A stretch of 64,000 bases of DNA. Source: Hygrocybe punicea. Its lineage: Eukaryota; Basidiomycota; Agaricomycetes; Agaricales; Hygrophoraceae. Below the pieces are notes generated by a model. The model saw nothing but the letters and a program-made list of their open reading frames with translations. It did not search any database and was not told the origin of the DNA. The stretch covers positions 2,976,001 through 3,040,000 of the forward strand of contig OY744465.1 in NCBI GenBank assembly GCA_963556145.1, written 5' to 3'. A program made the position numbers and the translations under genes. Shown in pieces: positions 23,201 through 34,068 of the stretch; position 1 is the first letter of the stretch; each line of letters begins with the position of its first letter.

Positions 23201-23859
23201 AATGCAAGCCACCAGCCAAAGAAAGTTAACCAAAATATGTTGCCCGGAAGTAGGTGACGTTCAGCTTGAGCGGACGGGATAGAGTGCAATGCCTCGTCGG
23301 CATGACGAGTGACAGATCTCGACTTTTTGTATAGTGCAGGTTTCCAGATAGGCAGTCCGAATGGATGCTCGACATTGATGAGTGATTGACGATCTTTCAA
23401 TGTGATCGGATCCTCGTCTCTGTCGCTAACCGTGATGATGTCTTCATCCGACATCGCTGTTCCACCAGCTGCTACTGTTCCCCGTTCACCATCATCCCTT
23501 TCTTCGTCTTCCTCGCTCAGGGTTTCATTATCGTCACGAAAGCCTCTAGCCGTCGCACGCGAACTGCTCACGCTTGTACTCCTTGTTCCCCATCTGTTCG
23601 AATTTGTTGATGTATTTCGAACTGGGGGATGTCGAGCATTCGGGGAGGTGGATCTAGGAAAGTAGGATGTGCCTATCTGGAGGTGTTGTTGGTGATGATG
23701 CGAGTCTTGACTGAGCGTGCGGTGGAGTTGTGTAACAGGAGTTGGGGTAGAAGACAACACGAGAGACTCTTCTTCATCTGGCGGAATATTGGACATGGCA
23801 GAGACTGAGAGAGGACTGGCAGACTGAGAGAGGACTGGCAGTTTAGCGACAAAATCCAA
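20203..23859 (-). CDS. VNX1-like CAX-family cation/H+ exchanger
   Basis: CAX proteins swap Ca2+ or Na+/K+ for protons, usually at the vacuole or endomembranes. The model starts at ATG 23859; an in-frame ATG lies at 23796. Six introns (20315-20365, 20480-20529, 20647-20696, 20845-20892, 21581-21629, 21801-21846) leave 3363 bases, or 1120 aa. An acidic Ser-rich cytosolic N-terminus precedes FWLTFFGWWLALSCFSVS and YVAWPFGKYVEGD, the signature of the large YNL321W/VNX1-type branch. The first exchanger repeat holds GMGAVINATFGSVIEIILYS, with its conserved Glu. A loop with Cys pairs follows (CSGCP...WICDHCYY), then a long Ser/Pro-rich linker. The second repeat holds DEKFLGVTLFALVPNTTEF and IGSAYALQVCLLQIPAM. 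The C-terminus is FYYAPHIDPDIEQ plus a short tail. The gene converges on DDB1 with 78 bases between stops. Ion specificity cannot be read from sequence. Confidence 0.9.
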
Positions 23860-24423
23860 ACAAATACTATGACCAATCGCCGCTCCACTTCGGCACTGTT
23901 TTCAGATTCGGCAGGCGGAGTTATATAACTGACATGTCGGAAAAAGTTAGCCAAAATTAGCCAAAATTAAGTTACAACTGGACTCTCTGGTTGAAATCCA
24001 TTGAAATTATATTGAAATGAAGTTACAATTCAACTTTTGCATTTTTTTTGGCTTACAAAACCATTGAAATGTGGTTATAAGGGGTGATAACATACTTGTA
24101 ATTTGCTTTGGTTGCAACCCAGTTAGGAAATTTCTGACAAAGACCATAGTAACAAATGAATTCATCATGGTACATAAATTGCTGCCCTCAAGGGGGTACC
24201 AGGATTGGAATTCTGCACCCAAGATGGGGGGGGCCGGGCTGAGGACCAGAATTTTTTTTCGGACATCTAAATTTATTATATAGGCATTCACATTCGGAGA
24301 GGGGCTATGGTGGCCTCAGTGGCCTCAGTGGAACCTTTGACATATATATACACATGTATGCTTAATTACTTGTCCATCAACTCAGGTATTCGCCATGAAG
24401 AATGTCAGTGTATTATTATTGTA
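23860..24423. other. Upstream of the exchanger gene; no gene seen
   Basis: The first 100 bases probably hold the promoter and leader of the minus-strand exchanger gene. Beyond that the DNA is AT-rich with no recognisable feature. The A at 24423 is the last base before the Helitron end. Confidence 0.4.
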
Positions 24424-24450
24424 CTAGTTGGTACCCATGCTTCGCAACGG
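24424..24450 (-). other. Hel-A 3' terminal hairpin and CTAG end
   Basis: On the minus strand the order is CCGTTGCGAAGCATGG (24450 to 24435), then GTACCAA, then CTAG, with T as the next base outside. The 16-base segment folds into a six-pair stem with one bulge, one G-T pair and a GAA loop. A hairpin a few bases before CTRR is the standard Helitron 3' terminus and transposition stop signal. Confidence 0.75.
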
Positions 24451-24456
24451 TGTTTA

Positions 24457-24968
24457 GTTTATCTAAATGTTAGTAAATTTATTATTAATAAATGTAAGTA
24501 AAGTTATTGAATGTCAGTCAGCAAAGTTATTAAATATTAGTTTGCAAAGTTAGTAAAAGTTAGTAGAGTTATTAAATGTCTAAGGTTACCAAATATTAGA
24601 CTGTATTGTGATTGAAGAGCTCAAGTGTTTGCCCTCAAGTAAAGAGAGGTAAACTGAAAATTTAGTAAAGTCCTCAAAAGCCTGCCCTAAAGTCACACAT
24701 GTGAAAGCAAAAAAAAACAGACTCAATTCAATGCAATAGTAATGCAATAGTACAAACACCCAAATACATCCAAGTTCTAAATATCAATACAAACACCCAA
24801 ACAAATATTGGCAAGATAACAACCGCATCTAATTCTATAGAGTCCATTTTACTACATAGAGATCCAAACAAAGTCAAGAAAAAGCAAAGAACAGCCATAA
24901 ATGTCCCAAATCTAAGAACAGCCATCAATAAGATTTCAAAGTCAATAATAGACAGGCAACATACCCCA
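24457..24968. other. Hel-A 3' untranslated region
   Basis: AT-rich DNA between the helicase stop and the element end. 24475-24600 contains many AGTAAA and AAAGTTAGTAA words forming a weak tandem pattern. No gene is seen. Confidence 0.45.
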
Positions 24969-27900
24969 TCAAAGTATATCGGTCAACAGTTCTCGATAGA
25001 CAATGTTTGATGTAGAGGTGTCATTGGAATGATGAGGAAACAGAACTTTGATCCTATCTCCAGAAGTGCAGCGGGAAAGAGCAACGTAGAGCTGGCCATG
25101 AGAGAAGATTGGGTCACGAAGGTCCAAACCAACATTGATCACAGATTGGCCTTGTGATTTGTTGATTGTCATGGCAAAGGCAAGACGCACGTGGAACTGG
25201 TGCTTTGACAAAGGGATGCCCAATGAATCATCTGAAGGCTCAATGGTAATCCTTGGAATGAAGACGGTTTGTCCAGCATGTTTGCCTCCCAAAATGCGAC
25301 ACTGCAACACACATGGTTTGATGTCTGTCAAAATCATGCGGGTTCCATTGCAAAGGCCATTTGAAACATTGATGTTTCGAAGAAGCATGAGAGGACAGCC
25401 TATTTTCAAGGCAAGGTTAGCCAAGGGTAAGCCTGATGCCTTTTGAGCATTGAGGAACTCGATGGGGTAAATGTTTTCAACGCCGACAACTTTGTCAATT
25501 GATCTGACAATACACTCTTCACCTGGAAACCTGTCAAGGATAGCCTGGTTGAGGTCATCCACATAGTTATTGGTTGGAGAGAGAACAGTGCGGTTGAGGA
25601 AATAGTGATCTGGTTTAGCGACATCTGCGATTCCTGGATACAGATTGTCAATCAGGGATTCAACAGTGTTTTCTGGCATGCACATGTTAAGTGGGAGATG
25701 GATGGTGTTTTGGGGACCCAATCCATGACCGGCACCTACTTCCAACAGCCAAGCTGCAAATGCCTCACTCTCTGGGGTTTGATCCAAATGCATGTTCTGT
25801 TTCAAGTGAAGGACCTGTATGTGTGGCCATAAGGTGGATCTTTTGAGAGAGGAATTGACAATCCTCTCCCTGGAGCCACGGGGAACGACAGGGGTAGTCT
25901 GTTGAAAGTCACCACCAAACAGCATTGTCATTCCTCAAAGAGAGTCTGTTATCATCCAGGACATCCTTTAATGTGCGATTGAGTGCCTCGATAGCATGAC
26001 GATGCTGCATTGGAGCTTCATCCCAAATGATGATGTCTGTCTGCCTCAAAACATCTGCAAGTTCACTTTGCTTCTGTATTCTGCAAGTGGAATCCTCAAA
26101 GATGGGAATGGGAATTTTTAATCAAGAGTGAGCGGTGCTTCCACCATCCAAGATGAGGGCAGAGATGGCAGAGGAGGCGACGGTGAGAGCAACCTTGTGA
26201 TTGGCACGAACAGTTGCGGCAATGGTATTGCACACAAAGGTCTTTCCTCCACCACCTGCACTGTGAATGAAGAATGCCTTTCCCTCCTTGTTGTTGACAG
26301 AATGCATGACAGTATCGTAAGCAGCGTGTTGCTCAAGATTGAAGCGCCCCCTGTTGAAGTCGACATGAAGCAAGAGATCGTATGGGTCGAAATCCAATTG
26401 CTGCTGCAGAAGTTGATTGGGATTCTGCTGGACCTGCCATTCACCTGCAGAAAGAGGCATAGGAGGATAGAGGGAGAGGTTTTTGCCCGAATTAAGAAGG
26501 ATGGCATTGATCAAAAACAGGCCATAATCATAAACCTGGTCCTCTGTTGGATCTGGGATTCCGTGATGATTTATGATCCTGAAGCGCAAGTCATCGCAAA
26601 TGTGAACCCTATGTTGAGTCCAAAGCACATCTGGTTGAGTTGGTATACAGTGCATGAGGATGGTGGTGAAGAGGATGCGCAATTGACCACCTGTTTGTAT
26701 TTCGCCTGCTTCCTTCAAACAGCTGTCCCACTCTCCATCATCCTCCAAGAGGCCACGTGCGAGGCAAACAGCCTTGTAAGTTGGATAAGTGACACCAGTG
26801 AATTTGTTCAGATCATCCCAATCCAATGCACCCTTGACCATGGTTAGAAGTGTCCTGAGGTAAAACCTCTCTCCTGCAGATGGATAAACCCAGGTCAACC
26901 TTGCTATGGCAAAACCTTTTTTACGAACGGTCCAAGCTTTTGTCTTCTTGTTCCAAATGAAATGCTGGGGGAAATCCTGATAGGTGTGATTGACAGCATC
27001 AGGCAGCGACTGGTTTGCCTTGAACCAACCCATGAGCTCAGTTGATTTGTTAGCGCCACGGTCTGCGATAAGCTCTGCATCGTCCTCTTCTTCAAAGAAC
27101 ACGGTCTGCTGATCCTTGAGGTGGACAGGAAGATGATACACGGTAGGACTCTCCTCATGCATGGAGAACTCGAATATGTGCCAGCAAGCTTCTGGAGGAC
27201 CAATGTAACGACCATCGATATACTCCTGTATTTCATTGATTTCTGCATTGCCATTCTGCCCCACAGCCAAAGTTGCCAAATCATGCCCCTTGTATATGTA
27301 CTTGTGAATATACTTGATGGCCTTGACGGAAGCGCATATCTCGACATTGATGTGGCAGTTGTAACATGCAGAAAGGTATGGGTTGTAAGGGATGACATCA
27401 CGATTGTCAAAGACATGACCCTTGCTGTTTGTGAAGGTACAACCGTTGTTGGGTCTGGCATACTCTGGGTAACCATCATCTCCAAAGTGGGTCTCTGCAG
27501 AAAAGGTCTTTGGGTAATGCTTGCTGCACTTCCCATTGACCATGCAAGGAGTGTTAGGAAACTCTGCACCGCAAGGACCATGCATCATGCACTTTGTGAC
27601 GGTGTTGTACAACTGAGGTGTGGCGATGGGGTCAGGGATCTGAGCAGAGACTATGCCTTCAACATCTGGAACAGTACAGATCTTGAAAGGACCTCGAAGA
27701 AATATGAGGAGATGCATGTGAGGCAAACCTCGCTTTTGGAATTCAACGGTGTAGACCAATCCTGCGACCTCTCCAAAGAGACCCCCTCTGACCTCTTTTA
27801 ACAGTGCCTTCATCTTCTGGTAGAAGACTTGTGCGACGATGTCTGGGCGATCGTGAGCTGTTTGATGTCTTAAAGGTGTGCCTGGACCATTGTTGACCTC

Positions 27901-30225
27901 TCTGCCATATTTCAACAGCTCTTCTTGAATCTCTGGCCAATTTGGATTGCAGGTCATTGTCAGAAAGAGATCTGGCTTCTGACAGTATCTGCTGATGGCC
28001 ATTGAATCTTGAAACAGCTGGAACATGTGGCGAGCGCTGCCAGCATGTGTAGAGGGAAGAACGATGCGGGTTCCAACTTGTCCAAGATTGACAGGACCAT
28101 CATCTGCATTGTGGACAGCATTGGCAACCCCCTGGTACAAATCAGCTCTGATATCCTTCTGATGGGTCTTCAGCCAAAAGAGCTCTGAGCCCTCTACCGA
28201 AGACCAAGCATCGACGACATACTGCTGCAACAGCCGACCACCGCGAAATAGTGTGTCGGGTTCTGGATCACGAAGAGGGCTGTGGAGTAGAAGCCTTGGT
28301 TGGAGCCTGTAAGCATGGTAGCGCCGCTGAGTGACATTCTCGGTGCGGAATTGCCCTCTGGGTCCAGGAAGTGAAGGAATGCTATCATGCCAGCCTTGCT
28401 CTCCATTTGGAAAGAGAAGAACATAGTGAAGTGGCCAGTAGACAGGATTGAGATGACTGATCCTTTTGAGGGCACCACCTTGATCAGGAGTCTTGAGATG
28501 CAAAATGATCTCCCTGTGAAGGTTGACCTCCTCTTCTCCACTTCCTGGTATGATGGCAGCGACTTCCTCCACTGTGGGCAAGTTGTAGCGACGGCGATCT
28601 GCATTTGGCTGCAGGACCAAGCGAGCCTGAACATTTCCATGTTCCTCTGGAGGCTTGTCCATCATGATCCAAAATGCATGCTGGTAGAGAGGCACGAAAG
28701 AGGGTTTGCAGCATTGAGCATCATCTGGAGATCAGACATGATGGTGGGATCCAGATTTGGATTGCGAGCATTATGTGTGGCAAGAGCAGCTTGCGGGTCA
28801 TGAATGTAAAGCTGGGCATAAGCAGGCTGTACACCATTTCGTGGAATTAGAGCGCCCATATTGTGATGCATGTCGCCATGCATGTGGAAGCAATAAGGAC
28901 CAGCACCTTGGAGGACAGTCATGTTACTGGCATATGTGTTCTCTGAAGGCACGTGCGCAAGGATTGCTTTCTGTGAGAAGACGTCTCAAGGTGGCAGGGG
29001 GATATGGCAAAGGCTCCAAGTGAATCTGTCCCTGAAGACAGCACATGCCAAACCTTGGATGGACTTGAGAAGACCCTGAGAGACATTCCGTGATGAAGTG
29101 AAGAGCACCACAGTGAGAGCACAGCACATCCATCCTCTTAATGCTGAAGCGAACTGGTGGCTCGACATATGGTCGTCGACCCTTTGGCACTTGTTGTTGT
29201 GCCTGCAATGCCAAAGCATCTGGCTGAGCCAGTGCCACCTCTTCATCATGAATAACATCTTCCTGTTCTTCAGCCTCTGCCCTGATGCCTTGATTACGTA
29301 TGTCCTCTAGCACAACCTCCTGTGATGCCCTCTGCAGATCATCTTGATGCTGCTGGTGTGAGTGCACTTCAAGCTGTCTCAACCTTTGCCGCTGCTCTTC
29401 ATGTTGCTGATTTGACTGCACTTCAAGCAGTCTTAGCCTGTGCTGGTCATCTCGACGTTGCAGATTTGAACGGACTTCAAGCAGTCTCATCCTCTCCTGC
29501 TCCTCTCATTGTTGTTGGAATGAACGTTCTTCCTCCAACTGTCTTGCCAAACGTGTCTCTCTGGCAAGATGTGACCTCTGCTGCTCTTGATGCAGTTGGG
29601 CCAGTCGATCTGCTTCCAACTGTTGTGCAAGATGTATTCGTTTGGCATCATCCAGGTTCTTCTGCCGCCAACGTTCTTCTTCTTGAAGAATAGCCTGACG
29701 TTGGTGTTCCCAAAGACTTTGCTCCTCCTGCTGACGCAGTTGGTGCAATCGTTGTTCTTCAGCCTGGTTGGCAAGAAGATCCTGTTCCGCCAACCGTTGA
29801 TACTCTGCATTGAATTGGTGTTGCTATTGGTCGTCAACAACAAACTGGTCCTGATGTCCAGACTTTTTCCTTGCACGTCGCTGCTGATTTGTTCGTCCAC
29901 GTTGTCTGACCCGTTCAGCATGCGTCCGTTCAAATCCCTGTTGCAACTCCTCCTCCCAGTTTCTTGGAGGTGGCACATTAGATGACACAGGTGGAACCTC
30001 TCTTCCTGAAGCCTGCTGCTGGTAATAGGCCACTCGTCTATCATGATGTGCAATCTGATGTCTTGGCAAGCCAGGATAAACGTCCACTGGAACCGGCCAA
30101 TAACGACTCGATGAAGTCGGTTGTTGTGGGTCAACAGGGACTGAGGATGGCATGCCAAAGTTTGGCTGAATGATCGGAGGCTGATGATCATATGTTCTTT
30201 GTCGACGAATGGAAGGAGATGTCAT
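24969..30225 (-). pseudogene. Hel-A Rep-helicase gene (HUH endonuclease plus PIF1-like helicase), damaged
   Basis: The N-terminal part (30225-28924) is Gln/Arg/Glu-rich with coiled-coil character and tandem RLLEVxSNQQ-type repeats, then CSHCGALHFITEC. The Helitron-like N domain follows. The Rep HUH motif is HMHLLIF after EFQKRGLP, and the Rep tyrosine region is YIHKYIYKGHD. The PIF1-like helicase has Walker A SAGGGGKTFVCNT, Walker B IIIWDEAP, VVFGGDF-like MTMLFGGDFQQ, AFAMTINKSQGQS and the C-terminal LYVALSRC. Rep nicks the element and the helicase unwinds it for rolling-circle movement. Lesions: TAG at 29824, TGA at 29506, a pair of compensating frameshifts near 28945 and 28690, TGA at 26122 and a one-base loss near 25930. 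With so few hits, this copy was lost recently. Confidence 0.88.
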
Positions 30226-30470
30226 CTGCAGTCTTTGCAGCCTTTCACGCTCTCTTTCACCCTGACGGTCCCTTTCAGGAGTTTGCTGAGGATCAGCATG
30301 ATGCTGTGATAAACTGGCTTAAATATCAGCATTCCAGTTTTGCATCCAGGTGAACCCAACACCCACATAACATTTATATATTCAATCCCATCCACTTCTT
30401 CATAAAGGGGGTGATTGATAGGATTCCTGAAAGGCCCAATTTGTGAGCAAGCCAAATTCATAGTTGCACC

Positions 30471-30909
30471 ATTTCATTGCAATGCTCACATTTTTTAATG
30501 CCAACCAATAGCTCAAATTGTGGGGGAGATTATGTTTGCAGTTTCCAATATATGTTTCAAAGCAAATGTGCTAGCTCAATCCCAATTATTGCTTTCACTC
30601 TCCCCCACATAGAAGGAATTTGGTCATGTTTGGTCGTGGTGTGACCAAACTTGCGCGAGGCGTGCAGAAGCATGTCCACTATTTTGCGTACGAATTTTAC
30701 TTGTCATTGCACACATCAATCAAATCAGATTTTGATTGGGAAATGATCTATTACTTAAGGAGAACCCAGATCTGGGCTCGGCTGTGCCTCGTGTGGCTGC
30801 GCGCACGAGCATAAGCGAACTACACGTGAAAACGCGACCATAACCGAATACCCATGCCACTGACCCCCCTTCCTCCCCTTCCATTTAGATTACTCAGATA
30901 TGAGTATTG
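30471..30909. other. Gap between Hel-A and the next gene
   Basis: This probably contains the unresolved 5' end of Hel-A and the promoter of the gene starting at 30910. Positions 30770-30830 are locally GC-rich (CTCGTGTGGCTGCGCGCACG). No frame worth calling is present. Confidence 0.35.
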
Positions 30910-32620
30910 ATGGGCAAGAAACCTCAGAAGACCAAATATGGCATTGACACGAAGGTGCAGTGTCCCGATTGCAAAGAAATTATTAACATTGGGATGGCTG
31001 GGCCTCCTGGCCTCCAGCAGCATCAATGCATCAGTTAGGAAGCTGCACAATCAAGTCAAAGTACGCACCTTGTGTGATATTGGCATTGTTACAAGTTCTT
31101 TTAATTTATTAAAAGACTTGTTCTGTATCAGACCTGGTTCAGTGATGGTTCGTAATTATTGCAATTTTCATAAATGATGACATTTTCGAAATATATTTTC
31201 TAAACTTTGATGCGGCTCGGCATGAGAACTTAGCTCAAACAAGGTGTACTTGTCTCATGTCTGAGGACACCCCAGCTTCAGATGATGATTTAAATGATGG
31301 ATGTAAGTCTATGTTGTTCTATAACTCAGATGTCATACTATAGCCACAACAGGGGGACATAGCCTGTACAATGACGACCAAGGGATTCAAGTCCACATCA
31401 AATTCACACCCTTACTCCCAGTCCTTGCTGCTGGTGAAAAACGCAGGAAGAATGCAACTGCAAAGACTATTTCAAAAGTGACTTACCTTCATGAAGATGT
31501 TCCATTTCACGACGGACTTGCCAAGGTTTTGGTTGTTATCAAACGTGAAGACTTATGGGATGGCTTCCAAGAAGTTGACGGAGTCATCAAACAAGCTCAA
31601 TTTGATATCACATACACTATTCCTCGCTCTCAACTCAAAGATGTCAATATAGAGTCATTTACTGATTGGCCTGAGATGATCAAGCAGTCGGTCAAGAAGG
31701 GGTCTCCGGAGATCAGGTTACAAATGACTCAGAGGAAGGTATACTACCTCTGACTTGTCATGGCTGGCTACGAATTGAACATATTCCTTCTCAGATAACA
31801 GCTGAAGATGATGTTGAGCCTGAAGATTCAAATGATGCACCAGCTGCTAAAAAGAAAAAGGTCAAACTATTGTATCTATCATTGTTCTGACTGTGACTTA
31901 TTTATGACCTAGGATGGCCCTTCACCGGAAGAACAAGCACAAGATGCAATAATTGAGCAGCTCAAAAACCTGTATCAGTGTGAAGATCGGTCGTGCAGTT
32001 TCTCTCCTTGCTGGGTTGATGGTGCAACAACGCAGCATGTCCACCTCTCCTTTCAACACCTCCGGCCATGGGCAGCAGCCATTGTAAGCATTTTTGACTC
32101 CAAACTGATATTGGTTTACTGAAATATACTACAGCAAAGCAACCAACCGGAAGTTGATCTTGAACACCCACCCAACAGTAAACTTTTCGACATGGCCAAT
32201 CAAAACAATGACAACGTATCTTTACTATCAAATTGTCACCTCATGAGCACATGAAATGCGGCCACCGCACCAGTTTCTGTTAGCTTCGAAGGACTGGCTG
32301 ACATGCTGAAGGTAGCCATGGGACAGAACACCAGCACACCTGCTGCCAGGATTCCTCATGATGACAGAGGTGGAGCCTCCACACCCTCTCAAGCTCCAGT
32401 ATCTTGAGCACAACCACCGAGAATAACTCTGGCAGCATTTGCTGCCATGTATCAATTTTTGCGCAACCTCATATCAAAACTTGAGGCACTCAAAATACAA
32501 GGTCCACATGCTCTGAATTGGATTACCAACGACGCACTGCGATTGGAGGGGGATCTAGGACTGGGTGAACTTGCAGAAGTCAGGGATGCCGAGGAGAGAT
32601 GGAGAGAGGACATGGGTTGA
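30910..32620 (+). pseudogene. Damaged multi-exon gene of unknown function (zinc-finger-like N-terminus, SAM-like C-terminus)
   Basis: Exon 1 (from ATG 30910) reads MGKKPQKTKYG then CPDCKEIINIG and LQQHQC, a possible CxxC/HxxxC metal site, and ends in TAG near 31034. Later exons with clean GT-AG borders give a core with KVTYLHEDVPFHDGLAKVL, a segment with CEDRSCSFSPCWVDG and HLRPWAAAI, and a C-terminal part LEALKIQGPHALNWITNDA...VRDAEERW that looks SAM-like. Introns include about 31742-31797, 31861-31912 and 32082-32135. A TGA sits at 32405-32407. I recall similar uncharacterised proteins in agaricomycetes but know no function. The first intron holds a 67-base Helentron-like end. The preserved splice sites imply recent loss, or a gene model with different exons near the two stops. 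Confidence 0.5.
31089..31155 (-). repeat. Solitary 67-base Helentron-like 5' end
   Basis: This is the reverse complement of the unit that ends copies 1 and 3 (15233-15299 and 38047-38114). It begins TTACAAGTTCTTTT, forms the same hairpin and ends GGTTCGTAA. Only the unit is present here, without microsatellite or body, so it may be able to spread on its own. It lies in an intron of the surrounding gene. Confidence 0.65.
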
Positions 32621-34068
32621 ATTGTGACACCATTTATCTACATTACACTAAGTAGCCAGAGTGTGCAAAAATACCCCACGTCATCTCAGGCGTTGTTATG
32701 TGAATGTTTGTTTCACCAAGAATTACCGGAGTTGACTTTGTTCAGGTACCTTCTTGTTGTTCATGGGTTTCTAATATTTTAATAATCTATCAGGAAGGGG
32801 TTTGTGGATATATGTACTATATGAATCAATAGAATGTAATAGTGAGGTCTCTTCAATTAAGAATTGAGACTTTGAGTAGGTATGAATAGCAATTGGGTGT
32901 GTGATGTACTGAAAATATTAATATTCACTACTGGAATATAAAAATATGAACTAATGAATACTGATAACAATATTCACCAGTTGAATATGGACAGTTTTGG
33001 CTACAGGGCCTATTCAATCAAGAGTATCTCTGGGTATTATAATATCTGACTTAAATCCAAAGCTTCAAACGCACATTGGCTACTAGTTCAGGGATATCTT
33101 TAATACCTTTTGAATACTCTGTTTTGTTTAGGATGAAACCTTAACCTTAGAAGTGTATCTAGCTGACTAATGCTGACTAATGAATTGATTGGACTGAGTG
33201 AACTGGGTGAATTCTCCTTGATGACAAGGAGAACTCAGAGAATGATAGAATAAGAGTGAACTAGACTGGATTGCAAGCACTAGCTACTACAATGAGTAAC
33301 TACTAGTACTAACAGAATGAGGGATCACACTGTGTGAACCCAACTAAGAGTGACTACTGAGTGGTGAGGGGGGAAATCCTACTGACTACTGGAATTTGGG
33401 GGCCCTATTTATACTGTTGGAGAACAATGGGGGACTGAGAACAATGGGAAAGTGAGAACAATGGGACTGAGTCATGAGAACAATGGATGGCATCAAAGAG
33501 GCTGTGAACAATGGGCTCTATCTCCATTTGGACTGTTTAGAACAAAGGACTGCTCAGAACAATAGACTATTGTCTTTATGTAAGCAGACTATCACAATCA
33601 CTCTCTGATACATCCTATCTTATCATTATCTTATCATCCTCTTGTTCACATCTTATCTAATCATTTCCCATTATCTAGCTGAGCCGCTTTTGATCAATAC
33701 AAGTAAACAAGATTTGTAATCAATCCATTACTGCTAATATAGGTAAGAATGCTAGTTGGGCTTGTCTCCTTGCACGCGCAATACAGAGAAATATATAATA
33801 AATACTAATGAGTGGGGAATGTGCCTCTGTGCACCATACATAAACGGCCAGGTCTGGGCATTGCTAGTGAAGCCATAATAAATGATATAAAGGTAAGCAT
33901 ATATGCTATTTGTGTCTGTTCACTAGCATGCATAATGTAGAAAGGCATAGAATGGGTACTAATGAGTGTAGGTGTGCATCCATAGTGTTGCACTTAAATA
34001 TCTAAGTCCGTGGTCCAATGGTAAACCCATGACATTACACCCAAAAACATTTGGGGTCATGACACCGT
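32621..34068 (+). other. Possible 5' LTR and leader of the Ty3-like element
   Basis: There is no gene. A TATTTATA box lies near 33405 and the stretch directly precedes gag. A start at TGTGACACC (32625) and an end near TGACATTACA (34029-34038) would give TG...CA borders, but no second LTR copy is in the window to confirm it. 33790-33840 and 33940-33990 are imperfect copies of each other (TACTAATGAGTG followed by GTGCATCCATA/GTGCACCATA-like words). Confidence 0.3.

Larger units (their letters stand above)
24424..30470 (-). mobile_element. Hel-A, nearly complete Helitron (5' end not resolved)
   Basis: A rolling-circle transposon on the minus strand. Its 3' terminus is at 24424: CTAG, preceded by a 7-base spacer and a hairpin, and followed by T, as expected for insertion between A and T. 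The Rep/helicase gene fills 24969-30225. The right boundary given here is a minimum, because I could not identify the TC-type 5' end. An inverted pair around GTGGGGGAGA/TCTCCCCCAC (30518 and 30602) lies just upstream and may be near it. Confidence 0.75.

Noticed and set aside
30596..30613. TCTCCCCCACATAG as the Hel-A 5' terminus
   Set aside because: It pairs with an inverted GTGGGGGAGA at 30518 but no A|TC boundary could be shown, so the 5' end was left open.
32625..34038. A confirmed 5' LTR for the gag-protease remnant
   Set aside because: TG...CA borders are possible but there is no second copy, no convincing primer site and no duplication; kept as a low-confidence region only.
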